Shown piece by piece: positions 14,961-24,283 of a stretch of DNA of 60,219 nt. Both the position numbers and the translations under genes were made by a program. Below the pieces are notes generated by a model. The model was not told the origin of the DNA. It saw only the letters and a list, made by a program, of their open reading frames with translations, and searched no databases. The DNA is from Clostridiaceae bacterium. GTDB taxonomy: Bacteria; Bacillota; Clostridia; DSM-8532. Location: positions 1-60,219 of the forward strand of contig JAAYFY010000026.1 of assembly GCA_012728015.1 (NCBI GenBank), given 5' to 3'. The stretch's first letter is position 1; each line of letters starts with the position of its first letter.

Positions 14961-16344
14961 CGAGAATGTAAGAGGCCGGGAAGCCGGGGACAAGCCCAGG
15001 ATGTCCCTTGCCTCCAGAATCACATCTTCATATAACAGGATGTTCATACTCTGCATATCGACAGGGCTGTTCATCATGCTGGCTGTAACGGCCTTTTTCG
15101 ATTATTCCGGCCTTACGCGGAGGGCTGAGCCCGCGCTGGAAGGCATAAGGAGTTTAAGAAGGCTTGAGGATATGACGGCCGCTGTGAACCAGTCTCAGGA
15201 TCAGCTCCTTATCCTTCTGGACGAGGATTACAACATACTGGCGTCAAGTTTCCCGCAGGTCGGTACCGTCAGCTATTTTCCGGTCTACTTCCAGACCCTG
15301 GGGGACAGGATCTGGATGTCCCTTTCAAACAGGGTTGATCTTCCAGGCGGGCAGCGGGTTTATCTGCAAGCCTTTTTCGATGTGACCACCCACTTAAGAA
15401 AGCTGATGTTTTTAGGGATCGCCGGGATTCTGATCTTTACGGTGTCCATCACTGTCATAGGTTTCAGGGGGCATCTGGTCACCCGGAAGACCTTCGGGGT
15501 GATTGACGAGATGATAAGCAAGGCCAGCAGCATCTCCTCACAGAACCTGAACCTGAGACTCAATGTCAGCGATGCCACCGACGAGCTCCTTGAATTCGCG
15601 CTTACCTTCAACAGGATGATGGACCGCATCGAGAAGGCATATGAGAAACAGAACCAGTTTGTGTCCGACGCGTCCCACGAGCTGAGAACCCCCATCTCGG
15701 TGATCCAGGGCTATGCCGGGATGCTTGAGAGGTGGGGCAAGGACGACAGGGAGATCCTTGATGAGGCCATTTCCGCCATCAAGAAGGAATCGGTGAATAT
15801 GCAGGACCTGGTGGAGAAGCTGCTTTTTATAGCCCGAAACGACCAGGGTATGCTGATTCTGGTAAAAGAGCATTTTGACTTAAGCGGTATGATGGGAGAA
15901 CTGGTGAAGGAAACCGGAATGCTGAATACCGGCCATGAGATCAAGAGCTTTATTTCTCCCGGCATCAACATATACGGCGATGCCGCCAGGATCAAGCAGG
16001 CGCTCAGGATCTTTGCCGACAACGCCCTGAAGTTCACGCCTTCCGATGGGACCGTGACTTTCAGGCTGGACCAGGAAGACGGGTACGCGGTGGCGGTGGT
16101 GGAGGACACGGGCATAGGGATCCCTGAAAAGGACCTGCCGCTCATCTTTGACCGTTTCTACAGGGTGGACGCCGCCAGGGAACGCCAAACAGGCGGTCAT
16201 GGGCTTGGGCTTTCCATAGCCAGGATAATAATATTAAGGCACGGCGGCAGGATCAGGATAGCCAGCCGTGAGGGCGGGGGGACCCGCTTTTTCATCTACC
16301 TTCCCATAGGGGACGACCTCGGCGTACAGTCCCCGGAAGAATGA
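14944..16344 (+). CDS. Sensor histidine kinase
   Basis: A 466-residue membrane kinase. It has a first membrane span at about 33-55, an extracytoplasmic sensor region of ~95 residues, a second span at about 154-174 and a HAMP linker. The HisKA domain carries phospho-acceptor H245 (SDASHELRTPISVIQGY). The ATPase domain has N-box DNALKFTP, G1 box VEDTGIGIP, F-box DRFYRVD and G2 box GGHGLGLSIA. The TTG at 14944 is preceded by GGAGTGGGG and overlaps the response regulator; the ATG at 15001 is the alternative. All catalytic motifs are intact. It pairs with the regulator just upstream. Confidence 0.87.
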   Translation: MSTKSNENVRGREAGDKPRMSLASRITSSYNRMFILCISTGLFIMLAVTAFFDYSGLTRRAEPALEGIRSLRRLEDMTAAVNQSQDQLLILLDEDYNILASSFPQVGTVSYFPVYFQTLGDRIWMSLSNRVDLPGGQRVYLQAFFDVTTHLRKLMFLGIAGILIFTVSITVIGFRGHLVTRKTFGVIDEMISKASSISSQNLNLRLNVSDATDELLEFALTFNRMMDRIEKAYEKQNQFVSDASHELRTPISVIQGYAGMLERWGKDDREILDEAISAIKKESVNMQDLVEKLLFIARNDQGMLILVKEHFDLSGMMGELVKETGMLNTGHEIKSFISPGINIYGDAARIKQALRIFADNALKFTPSDGTVTFRLDQEDGYAVAVVEDTGIGIPEKDLPLIFDRFYRVDAARERQTGGHGLGLSIARIIILRHGGRIRIASREGGGTRFFIYLPIGDDLGVQSPEE

Positions 16345-16431
16345 TTTTTGTGTTTCAATAAAGTAAGGCTGATGCCATCCTGTTTTTCCCGGCTCAATTG
16401 ATAAAACCAGGCTGAAATGATATGATGAAGT

Positions 16432-16459
16432 AGCCTGCTAATACAGCAGGCTTTGTTTT
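16432..16459 (+). terminator. Intrinsic terminator after the two-component system
   Basis: AGCCTGCT (16432-16439) and AGCAGGCT (16445-16452) form a perfect 8-bp stem around AATAC, followed by TTGTTTT. Confidence 0.85.
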
Positions 16460-16530
16460 GGCGCATATTAAGGGGAGATCCCTCAGGATTTCCCGAAGGC
16501 TTTTCATAACTTGCCCGCACGGAGGTTTTT

Positions 16531-17412
16531 ATGAATAAGATAGTCATTTTAATCATAAGGCTTATCATCCCGCTAGTGATACTCTTCCTGGCCTTTACCT
16601 GGCTGGGGACCACAGGCGGTATCATCCTGGCAGTTCTATACCTGCTGCTCATGAACCTTCCAGTGTTATTCAGCACCATGGGATCACAAGCATACCGGAA
16701 GGGTGACTACGACAAAGCCATCAGGATGCTGAGAACGGCATTGAAAATGAGCCCGGGAAGCTACAGCCTCAGGGGTTCCTATGCGTGGCTGCTTTTGAAG
16801 CTGGGCAAAACAGAGGAGGCCGAAGCTCAGATTGACCAGGCCATATCGGACGCGGAAAAGGAAGATGAAAAAAATCCCCTCCTTGTGACAAAAGCCCTGG
16901 TCCTATGGAAGAAGGGAGAGCTTGACCAGGCCATATCCCTTATGGAGAAGGTTATCGTAAACTACAAGAATACCAACGTCTACGGCACCCTGGGCTTTTT
17001 ATACATTGAGAAGGGTGATCTGGATAAGGCCCTCAGCTTCAACCTTGAAGCCTATGACTACAATGACACAGGCCCGGTGATCCTGGACAACCTGGGGTAC
17101 ACACGGCTGCTCAGGGGAGAATACGAGGAGGCCCTGGAGATCTACCGGCAGCTTATTAAGCTCAGGCCCAATTTCCCCGAGGCGTTTCACAACTACGCCA
17201 GGGTACTGGCACATTTCGGTGAGATGGAACAGGCTCTTTATATGTGCCATACAGCCCTGACCTTCAGGTTCTGGCATACCAGCACCGTAACGCGGGAACA
17301 GGTGGAGAACACCCTGAAAGAGCTGGAGGAGGCAAGCGGGGAAAAGTCCGCAAAATCGGCGAAGCAAGAGGATCCCGAAGAAACCGGGGGGACTGAAAGT
17401 GCCGATATATAG
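16531..17412 (+). CDS. TPR repeat protein with N-terminal membrane spans
   Basis: The first ~50 residues form two close hydrophobic segments (IVILIIRLIIPLVILFLAF and GGIILAVLYLLLMNLPVLF). The remaining ~220 residues contain about five to six tetratricopeptide repeats, for example GDYDKAIRMLRTALKMSPGS and GEYEEALEIYRQLIKLRPNF. TPR domains mediate protein contacts, so this is probably a membrane-attached scaffold with a cytoplasmic repeat domain. The tail is charged and disordered. It starts at ATG 16531 after GGAGG. No specific family function is recognised. The next gene begins 27 bases downstream and may be cotranscribed. Confidence 0.65.
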   Translation: MNKIVILIIRLIIPLVILFLAFTWLGTTGGIILAVLYLLLMNLPVLFSTMGSQAYRKGDYDKAIRMLRTALKMSPGSYSLRGSYAWLLLKLGKTEEAEAQIDQAISDAEKEDEKNPLLVTKALVLWKKGELDQAISLMEKVIVNYKNTNVYGTLGFLYIEKGDLDKALSFNLEAYDYNDTGPVILDNLGYTRLLRGEYEEALEIYRQLIKLRPNFPEAFHNYARVLAHFGEMEQALYMCHTALTFRFWHTSTVTREQVENTLKELEEASGEKSAKSAKQEDPEETGGTESADI

Positions 17413-17439
17413 ATAAAAGGGATGTGTACAGGGGTATAT

Positions 17440-18726
17440 ATGAAGCATCGGATTAACATCTACGGGGAATTCGGGATAAAGGAGCCAATCCTGGCATTGG
17501 CAAGAGAAACAGAAGAGGCTGTGAAGGATGCCTTCGCGCGGATTGAGGCGGTAAGAGAGGTAAACCAGCTTAAAGTGATCCGCGCCCTGCAGCTTGAGAA
17601 AGTGAGCGATTCGCATTTTGCCGGAACAACCGGCTACGGATATAACGACAGGGGGCGGGAAATCATGGAAGCCGTGTACGCGCACGCTTTCGGGTGCGAG
17701 GATGCCCTTGTGAGGCACAGCATCACATGCGGTTCCCATGCCCTCGCCCTGTGCCTTTACGGCATCTTACGGCCGGGGGACGAACTGCTCTCGGTGACAG
17801 GGAAGCCCTACGACACGCTGGATGAGGTAATAGGCATAAGGGGAAAACCGGGGTCGGGGTCGTTGAAGGACTTCGGCATAACATACAGGCAGGTGGAACT
17901 CAAAGCCGGGGAGATCGATTTTAAGGCTATAACTGAGGCCATAAATGAGCGCACCAGGATGGTATTCCTTACACGGTCGAGGGGATATGCCAACAGGCCG
18001 CCTGCAACCATAGAGCAGATCGCCCGTGTGGTTGAAACGGTAAAGGCCATAAACAAAGACATCCTTGTAATGGTTGACAACTGCTACGGCGAGTTCGTGG
18101 AAACCCTTGAGCCCACCGACGCGGGGGCCGACGTCATGGCCGGATCCCTCATCAAGAACCCGGGAGGCGGGATCGTGCCCGCCGGCGGATACATCGCCGG
18201 AACCCGCGAGGCCGTGGAGATGATATCCTACCGCATGACCCTTCCGGGTATTGGCAGGGAGGTAGGGGCCACCCTCGGCCAGAACAGGCTCATGTTCCAG
18301 GGATTCTTCCTGGCGCCCCATATCGTCGCCGAGAGCCTCAAGGGCGCGGTTTTCACGGCCGAGATCATGAGAAGACTCGGGTTTGAGACCTGGCCGGGGC
18401 CATTCGACCAACGCTGCGACCTGATCCAGGCAATACGCTTCGACCGTGAAGACGCGGTTATAGCGTTTTGCCAGGGCATCCAGAAAGGATCGCCGGTGGA
18501 TTCCTATGTTACACCCGAGCCCTGGGAGATGCCGGGGTACGATGCGCCGGTTATCATGGCCGCGGGGGCTTTTATCCAGGGTTCCTCCATAGAGCTTAGC
18601 GCTGATGCCCCCATCAAGGCGCCCTATACTGCCTACATGCAAGGCGGGCTTGTGTACGAGCATGTCAAGCTGGGTGTCATGAGCGCCATACAAGAGCTGT
18701 CTTTACGGGGAATCATAAATTTATAG
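17440..18726 (+). CDS. PLP-dependent lyase, YnbB/aluminium-resistance (methionine gamma-lyase-like) family
   Basis: This 428-residue protein belongs to the Cys/Met-metabolism fold and is often annotated as aluminium resistance protein. It carries the cofactor-binding HSITCGSHALALCLYGILRP region, the aspartate in MVDNCYGEFVE, and the Schiff-base lysine in GSLIKNPGGGIVPAGGY. Members cleave or rearrange sulfur amino acids in principle, but the physiological substrate is not established. In Firmicutes the gene often lies near glnR or miaA/hfq; here it precedes the cell-division cluster. ATG 17440 after AGGGG is preferred; ATG 17422 is possible. Confidence 0.78.
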   Translation: MKHRINIYGEFGIKEPILALARETEEAVKDAFARIEAVREVNQLKVIRALQLEKVSDSHFAGTTGYGYNDRGREIMEAVYAHAFGCEDALVRHSITCGSHALALCLYGILRPGDELLSVTGKPYDTLDEVIGIRGKPGSGSLKDFGITYRQVELKAGEIDFKAITEAINERTRMVFLTRSRGYANRPPATIEQIARVVETVKAINKDILVMVDNCYGEFVETLEPTDAGADVMAGSLIKNPGGGIVPAGGYIAGTREAVEMISYRMTLPGIGREVGATLGQNRLMFQGFFLAPHIVAESLKGAVFTAEIMRRLGFETWPGPFDQRCDLIQAIRFDREDAVIAFCQGIQKGSPVDSYVTPEPWEMPGYDAPVIMAAGAFIQGSSIELSADAPIKAPYTAYMQGGLVYEHVKLGVMSAIQELSLRGIINL

Positions 18727-18745
18727 CCATTCCCCGGAGGTTGGT

Positions 18746-20092
18746 ATGCAAATGACAAAGAACCAGGGAAGAAACATACCGAGGGAAAGGGGCAAACTTG
18801 GCAAGAAGAAGAGAAGGCGCAGAAGGCTGTTCAGCCTGCTGGTCCTTGCTCTGGTAATAGTCTATATGCCTGCCCTGTGGAACTGGCTCTTTTCGTCCAA
18901 TTCCGATATCGCGGTCATCAGGAACGACACGCTTGAGGTCACTACACCGCTTAAAGGTGTTCTGGTAAGAAAAGAGCAGCTTCTCATATCTCCGGGATCA
19001 GGCTTTCTCGTACCCACGGTTCCCTATGGTGAAAAGGTTGGTGCCAACCAGGAGATCGCCGCCCTGATCAGCAGGGAGATGCGCGACATCGTTGAGAATT
19101 ACAGGCAGATGGAAATAGAGCTTTTAAAGCGCGTGATCAGCGAATACGAAACCTCTGCGGGAAGCGAGCGGAAGATCTGGGAGGAGGCCATCGAAAGACA
19201 GATCAGCAAGCTGGCCGATTACGCCAATTCCGGGGACCTCAGCGATATTGGATCGGTGAGGAACTCCATGGACAGGATCCTTGAAGCCAGGGCCCGCACC
19301 ATTTTGGAGAACCTTGGCTCCAACTCCAGGCTCGCCCGCGAGAAGGAGGAACTGGAAAGGCTGAAGAACAGCCAGGCCAAATCCATCCAGAGAGTAATAT
19401 CCCCTGCTTCTGGCGTTGTATCTTACTATTGCGATGGGTACGAGAGCTGGACGCCCGAAAACAGGTATTCCATAACCGTAAAGGAAATAGATTCGGTACT
19501 TGCCGCTGAAACCGGTCCCGAGAGCTGGATTACGCCAGCCGAGATAGAAGTGAAGTCACAGGAGCATTACGCAAAGCTGGTAACAAACGACGAGGCCTGG
19601 CTTGTTTTCTATGTCTCAAAGGATATGGAGGAAGAGCTGACGCTTCTGTACGAGAAACACAGGATGAACGAAAAACAACTTGAACTCCAGGTTGAAATTG
19701 ACCGACTGGGCCATCGCGTTCCGGTTGTAATAGAAGGGTTCGGGCAGAGCGACGGCGAAAGGTGCGTGGTTATCGCCAGAATGACAGAATATATCGAGCT
19801 TACAATAGATATGCGCGGCGTTACCGGGGATCTTATCATACAGAGCGTTACGGGGATGAAGGTTCCCTACGAGAGCCTGGTTAACATAAACCCTGTGGAT
19901 CAGACAGCGGACATAATAGTAATAGACATGAGCAAAGCCCGCTACAGGCGCGTCTGCATCCTGGCCAGGCAGGGCTATTACGCCATTATCGGGAACCTGC
20001 CGGGAGTGCCGGAGGAAGAACTAGTCAACATTTTCGACCTCTATATAGTCGATCCGAGAAACATTGAAGAGGGACAGGTGATAGACCATTGA
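18746..20092 (+). CDS. HlyD-family membrane-anchored adaptor-like protein
   Basis: A 448-residue protein with a highly basic N-terminus (KKKRRRRRLF), one membrane span at about 28-48, and an extracellular part. That part has a split lipoyl/barrel-sandwich region (GVLVRKEQLLISPGSGFLVP and VISPASGVVSYYCDG) around a helical coiled-coil segment (roughly residues 110-210). This is the HlyD/membrane-fusion layout. In Clostridia a gene of this kind is found just upstream of yggS-sepF-yggT-divIVA, as here, suggesting a role in envelope assembly at division rather than drug export. No transporter gene is adjacent. The stop overlaps the yggS start. Confidence 0.68.
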   Translation: MQMTKNQGRNIPRERGKLGKKKRRRRRLFSLLVLALVIVYMPALWNWLFSSNSDIAVIRNDTLEVTTPLKGVLVRKEQLLISPGSGFLVPTVPYGEKVGANQEIAALISREMRDIVENYRQMEIELLKRVISEYETSAGSERKIWEEAIERQISKLADYANSGDLSDIGSVRNSMDRILEARARTILENLGSNSRLAREKEELERLKNSQAKSIQRVISPASGVVSYYCDGYESWTPENRYSITVKEIDSVLAAETGPESWITPAEIEVKSQEHYAKLVTNDEAWLVFYVSKDMEEELTLLYEKHRMNEKQLELQVEIDRLGHRVPVVIEGFGQSDGERCVVIARMTEYIELTIDMRGVTGDLIIQSVTGMKVPYESLVNINPVDQTADIIVIDMSKARYRRVCILARQGYYAIIGNLPGVPEEELVNIFDLYIVDPRNIEEGQVIDH

Positions 20093-20790
20093 TCCGGGAA
20101 AACTCACAGCTTAAGGAGAATCTTGAATCGGTAAAGGGCAGGATCCGGGATGCTGCCATAAGGGCAGGCCGCAGCCCGGATGATGTTTTGCTTGTGGGAG
20201 TTACCAAAACCGTAAGGCCTGATATTATGCGGAACGCATATGACCTCGGGCTTGGTGATTTCGGCGAAAACAGGGTTCAGGAGTTCATCAGGAAGGCCGA
20301 TATTATTAACAGGGAATGCCGCTGGCATTTTATCGGACGTCTGCAGACCAACAAGGTGAAATACCTGGACCACCGGGTGAGCCTCATCCATTCCCTGGAC
20401 AGGGAGGAGCTTGCCAGGGCCCTTCAGGCGAGAGGCGAAAGAATAGGCAAGGTCTGGGATGTCCTTGTACAGGTAAATGTATCGGGCGAGGATACGAAGG
20501 CCGGTGTTCCGCCGAAAGATTTGAAAGATTTTGTTAGGGCTGTGGCAAAACTGGGTAATATTCAAATCAAGGGGTTGATGACTATTCCCCCTTATACTGA
20601 GGACCCCGAAGAGGTGCGTTGGGTTTTCAGGGAATTGCGAAAATTAGCTGTTGACATGCAGAGGGAAAGAATAGAAAATATTAATATGGAATTTCTTTCA
20701 ATGGGTATGAGCAACGACTTTGAGGTCGCCATTGAAGAAGGTGCCAGCATTGTCCGGGTTGGCAGCGCGATTTTCGGAGAAAGGGTCTGA
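20089..20790 (+). CDS. yggS: YggS/PLPBP family pyridoxal phosphate homeostasis protein
   Basis: A single-domain alanine-racemase-fold protein of 233 residues that binds PLP through K40 in LLVGVTKTVRPDIM. Other family signatures are GENRVQEF, WHFIGRLQTNKVKY, GLMTIPPY and the C-terminal LSMGMSNDFEVAIEEGA plus RVGSAIFGER. It has no known catalytic activity and maintains B6 vitamer balance. It starts with TTG at 20089, overlapping the preceding stop, in the conserved Gram-positive division cluster with sepF, yggT and divIVA. Confidence 0.9.
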   Translation: MIRENSQLKENLESVKGRIRDAAIRAGRSPDDVLLVGVTKTVRPDIMRNAYDLGLGDFGENRVQEFIRKADIINRECRWHFIGRLQTNKVKYLDHRVSLIHSLDREELARALQARGERIGKVWDVLVQVNVSGEDTKAGVPPKDLKDFVRAVAKLGNIQIKGLMTIPPYTEDPEEVRWVFRELRKLAVDMQRERIENINMEFLSMGMSNDFEVAIEEGASIVRVGSAIFGERV

Positions 20791-20846
20791 AGGTTCTGCC
20801 TGCCTCGGCCGGTTTATTTTACACAAGAGAACTGGAGGAAGATACG

Positions 20847-21299
20847 ATGGCTAAAGCGCTTGAGAAGTTTCTGAATTTCGTGGGCTGGGAATCCAACCAT
20901 GACGACGAGGACGACTATTATGATGACGACATGGTGGATGACGTGCCGCAAAGACACGAACTCCAGACCACACGCAAATCCCATCAAGGAAAGGTCCTCA
21001 GTATGCATAACAACAACAATCTGAAGGTTGTTGTCATGTCTCCCTCGAACATCCTTGAAGCCAGGGATCTCTGCGATAATCTCAAATCCAACAAACCCGT
21101 AATCATGAACGTGGAGAATGTGGAAACACCACTCGCCCAGAGGATGGTGGATTTTCTGAGCGGCGCTGTTTACTGCCTGGACGGTGATATCCAGAAGATC
21201 TCCAACGGCATTTTCATTGCCACACCGGCCAGTATAGAAATCACCGGCGATCTGAAGGATGATCTGAGAAACAAAGGTGTTTTTACCTGGGTAAAATAG
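20847..21299 (+). CDS. sepF: Cell division protein SepF
   Basis: SepF anchors and organises FtsZ at the division site. The protein has the N-terminal amphipathic membrane-binding helix (MAKALEKFLNFVGW), an acidic, tyrosine-containing linker and the C-terminal SepF core, from LKVVVMSPSNILEARDLCD to SIEITGDLKDDL. The length, 150 residues, is typical. ATG 20847 follows GGAGGAAG. It is followed four bases later by yggT. Confidence 0.92.
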   Translation: MAKALEKFLNFVGWESNHDDEDDYYDDDMVDDVPQRHELQTTRKSHQGKVLSMHNNNNLKVVVMSPSNILEARDLCDNLKSNKPVIMNVENVETPLAQRMVDFLSGAVYCLDGDIQKISNGIFIATPASIEITGDLKDDLRNKGVFTWVK

Positions 21300-21303
21300 G
21301 CCG

Positions 21304-21576
21304 ATGACAGTATTGCAGGCTGCCGGTTTCGCGCTTCGTTCGGTTATTTACGCGATGGAAGCCATTATCCTGCTGAGAGTGATTTGTGAGTTGTTTGTTG
21401 TGAAAAGAGATTCCGCGCCCATGAGATTCATAATACAGGTTTCGGAGCCTCTTTTAATTCCCACGAGAAGGCTTCTTAAGCGGATGTCCCGCAGGAGCAG
21501 GATAAGAATGAGGATGGACTTGTCGCCGATTGTTGTGATGATAGTACTGTATCTCTTAAGCCGCCTGCTCAGGTAA
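21304..21576 (+). CDS. YggT family membrane protein
   Basis: A 90-residue protein with two hydrophobic segments and the family pattern LRVICELFVVKRDSAPM, EPLLIPTRRLL and DLSPIVVMIVLYLLSRLL. It sits between sepF and divIVA, the conserved place for YlmG/YggT proteins in Firmicutes. The family is implicated in envelope processes and in division; its mechanism is not settled. The ATG at 21304 lies four bases after the sepF stop. Confidence 0.88.
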   Translation: MTVLQAAGFALRSVIYAMEAIILLRVICELFVVKRDSAPMRFIIQVSEPLLIPTRRLLKRMSRRSRIRMRMDLSPIVVMIVLYLLSRLLR

Positions 21577-21655
21577 GGTTTCGCAGGGGCAGCAAAACGG
21601 TTTGGGAAACGAGCGTGCATGGCCTTTACCCATGACGCAATCGGGGGTGAATGGA

Positions 21656-22129
21656 TTGAACTTTACGCCAAATGATATTCAAAACATTCTGTTCAAACGC
21701 TCTTTATTCGGCTTTAACCAACTCCAGGTGGAGGATGTGCTGGATAAGGTCGTTGAGGATCTGAGCGATTATATCAGGGAAAACAACAAGCTGAAGGAGA
21801 AGCTTGATGATATCCAGGACAAGCTCAACTACTACAAAGGGATTGAGCAGACCCTCCAAAACAGCCTGATCGTCGCCCAGCAGACCAGTGACGAGATTAT
21901 CAGCAATGCCAAGAAGAACGCTGAGAACATAGTGAAGGAAGCAGAGCTGACGGCCAGGAAGATAATCGAGGACGCCAACCATGAGGTGCTGTCCATCAAG
22001 TATGAGTATGAGAGGCTGCAGCGCGATGTGGAGGCCTACAGGGCCAAGGTGGAGAGCATAATCAGGGCGCAGCTCCGTTCACTCCAGAACCTGGGTGGCA
22101 AGGAGGAGGCAGAAAGCGAGGCCGTATAA
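21656..22129 (+). CDS. DivIVA domain protein
   Basis: DivIVA proteins bind negatively curved membrane at the poles and septum and recruit partners. The N-terminal domain NFTPNDIQNILFKRSLFGFN with QVEDVLDKVVED is the DivIVA membrane-binding signature. The rest is a coiled coil of about 100 residues. TTG 21656 is taken as the start because GGGGGTGA precedes it and it puts the domain at the extreme N-terminus, as usual. GTG 21647 is the alternative. It is the last gene of the division cluster and a terminator follows. Confidence 0.85.
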   Translation: MNFTPNDIQNILFKRSLFGFNQLQVEDVLDKVVEDLSDYIRENNKLKEKLDDIQDKLNYYKGIEQTLQNSLIVAQQTSDEIISNAKKNAENIVKEAELTARKIIEDANHEVLSIKYEYERLQRDVEAYRAKVESIIRAQLRSLQNLGGKEEAESEAV

Positions 22130-22157
22130 GGCGAAAGTCATGATATAAGGAAGGGAA

Positions 22158-22192
22158 GAGGGTGTTTCCGGTTGGAATATCCTCTTTTTTTA
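22158..22192 (+). terminator. Intrinsic terminator of the division cluster
   Basis: GAGGGTGTTTCC pairs imperfectly with GGAATATCCTC and is followed by TTTTTTT. Confidence 0.75.
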
Positions 22193-22251
22193 AAGCCTTG
22201 GCGCCTGTTTTGCCAGGGCCCCAGATCCGCCTTGCCAAAGCAAAAGGCTTT
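22192..22251. repeat. 60-base palindromic element between divIVA and htpG
   Basis: AAAGCCTT (22192-22199) is mirrored by AAGGCTTT (22244-22251), with further TTGGC/GCCAA pairing inside. It could be a small folded RNA or a repeat element; nothing else identifies it. Confidence 0.3.
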
Positions 22252-22272
22252 ACAGTCAGCAGCCGGCAGCTC

Positions 22273-22301
22273 TTGACATTCCCTGACCTTGATATTATTA
22301 T
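22273..22301 (+). promoter_or_regulatory. Promoter of htpG
   Basis: Consensus TTGACA (22273-22278) and TATTAT (22296-22301) with a 17-base spacer. No CIRCE element was seen. Confidence 0.65.
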
Positions 22302-22343
22302 ATTTCATGTGTCTACCACATGGATTTCAGAGGTGATATGACA

Positions 22344-24224
22344 GTGATTCAGGAAAAAGGCAGTCTATCCATACAGACCGGAAACATCTTTCCCATCATA
22401 AAGAAATGGCTCTATTCCGAAAAGGATATCTTCATCAGGGAACTGATATCCAACTCGGCCGATGCCATAAGCAAGCTTAAAAAGTTGTCGGATATGGGGG
22501 AGGCAAAGCTTGAGGATGGATTTACTCCCAGGATAGAGGTTATCCTGGACAAGGATAACGGGACCATAAGCATAGACGACAACGGCATCGGCATGACAGC
22601 CGAAGAGGTGAAAAAGTACATTAACCAGATCGCCTTTTCGGGCGCAAAGGACTTTATTGAGAAGTATCATGACAAGACAGACGACCAGCAGATCATAGGG
22701 CACTTCGGCCTCGGGTTCTATTCCGCTTTCATGGTGGCTGAAAGGGTTTATATAGATACCCTTTCATATACGGACGGCGCCGAGGCTGTGCGCTGGGAGA
22801 GCGGCGGTGACGCCGATTATTCCATGGAGGCATCCAGCCGCAAGGAGAGGGGCACCCGTGTAACCCTCAAGCTGGACAAGGATTCCCAGGAATTCCTGGA
22901 CCCGTGGAAGCTTAAGGATATTATAACGAAGTATTTCCAGTTCCTGCAGTATGAGATCTGGTTTAAAGAGCTCCCTGAAAAGGATGGGAAGAAGGACGAA
23001 AAGCCTCTCAACGACACAAGCCCGCTGTGGCTCAAGAATCCCAGGGACTGCACCGATGATGAGTATAAGAAATTCTACCATAAGGTCTTTACCGATTTTA
23101 ACGATCCCCTGTTCTGGATCCATATTAATATGGACTATCCTTTCAGGTTGAAGGGAATAATCTATTTCCCCAAGCTGCGGCACGAGTTTGACACCCTGGA
23201 GGGGAAGATCAAGCTGTACTATAACCAGGTGTTCGTGGCCGACAACATAAAGGAGGTAATACCAGAATTCCTGCTACTGCTCAAGGGCTGCCTGGACTGC
23301 CCGGACCTTCCGCTGAATGTTTCCAGGAGCTATTTGCAGAGTGAGGGCTACGCGCAGAAGATCTCGAATCATATCACCAAGAAGGTGGCCGACAAGCTCC
23401 AGCTTCTCTTTAAAAAGGACCGGGAAGGATATAATAAGTACTGGGATGACATCAATCCCTTCGTCAAGTACGGATGCATCCGGGAGGAGAAGTTCTACGG
23501 CAGGATCAAGGATATCCTCATCTATAAGACCATCCATGACAGGTATGTAACCTTAGAAGAGTACCTGGAGCCCCAGGAGGGCAGGGAAGAGAAAAAGGTG
23601 TACTATGTAAGCGATGAGAAGCAGCAGGCTCAGTACGTCAGGATGTTCAAGGACAACAACATGGATGCTGTAATATTGGATTCCCTGATCGACACTCACT
23701 TTATATCCTTCATGGAATCGAAGCTGGAAAAAGTGAAATTCCTCGGTGTCGATGCCGACATAAGCGGGGATATGAAGGATGACGGCAAGGAACTGGACGA
23801 GAAGGAGAAGAAAAAGATCCTTGAGGAAAGTGAGAAAATCTTCAGGCAGGCCACTTCAAAGTCCGGACTGAAGGTGAATGCGGAGAGCCTTAAAAATGAA
23901 ACTATACCTGCCATCATGCTGCTTTCAGAGGAATCAAGGCGCTTTCGGGAGATGGCCAGGAACTTCGGCAGGAATTTCGATGCGGATCTTTTCCCCGGCG
24001 ATGAAACCCTGGTCCTGAACATAAACAATCCCGTAGTCTCCAGCATAATAAAGCTGTACGGGGACGAAAGCAGGAAAGCTGACGTGCTCCTGGCGGCAAG
24101 TTACATTTACGACCTGGCCGTTCTCAACCACCGGCGGCTTGACCCGGAGAGCATGGTCAGGTTTATCGAAAAGAGCAATGACATCCTGGGCAGGCTGATC
24201 AAGACCGAAGAGGAGGCAAAATGA
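22344..24224 (+). CDS. htpG: Molecular chaperone HtpG (Hsp90)
   Basis: The bacterial Hsp90 dimer remodels client proteins in the cytosol. The ATPase domain shows FIRELISNSADAISKL, DNGIGMTAEEV, and GHFGLGFYSAFMV. The middle domain includes the DLPLNVSRSYLQ arginine motif, and a shorter C-terminal dimerisation domain follows. About 626 residues is a normal size. GTG 22344 gives the typical start just before EKGSLSIQTGNIFPI and has AGGTG at a good distance. The ATG at 22338 directly abuts the ribosome binding site and the ATG at 22320 lacks one. The gene stands alone with its own promoter. Confidence 0.92.
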   Translation: MIQEKGSLSIQTGNIFPIIKKWLYSEKDIFIRELISNSADAISKLKKLSDMGEAKLEDGFTPRIEVILDKDNGTISIDDNGIGMTAEEVKKYINQIAFSGAKDFIEKYHDKTDDQQIIGHFGLGFYSAFMVAERVYIDTLSYTDGAEAVRWESGGDADYSMEASSRKERGTRVTLKLDKDSQEFLDPWKLKDIITKYFQFLQYEIWFKELPEKDGKKDEKPLNDTSPLWLKNPRDCTDDEYKKFYHKVFTDFNDPLFWIHINMDYPFRLKGIIYFPKLRHEFDTLEGKIKLYYNQVFVADNIKEVIPEFLLLLKGCLDCPDLPLNVSRSYLQSEGYAQKISNHITKKVADKLQLLFKKDREGYNKYWDDINPFVKYGCIREEKFYGRIKDILIYKTIHDRYVTLEEYLEPQEGREEKKVYYVSDEKQQAQYVRMFKDNNMDAVILDSLIDTHFISFMESKLEKVKFLGVDADISGDMKDDGKELDEKEKKKILEESEKIFRQATSKSGLKVNAESLKNETIPAIMLLSEESRRFREMARNFGRNFDADLFPGDETLVLNINNPVVSSIIKLYGDESRKADVLLAASYIYDLAVLNHRRLDPESMVRFIEKSNDILGRLIKTEEEAK

Positions 24225-24283
24225 GAGGCCGGATGTAAAGGCGGCGTTGCCAGGGACGCTGAAGGGCAGAAAAGAGGCGTTTT

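Noticed and set aside
17767-18693. 308-codon antisense frame in the PLP lyase gene
   Set aside because: A composition artefact of a GC-rich gene with clear domains on the plus strand.
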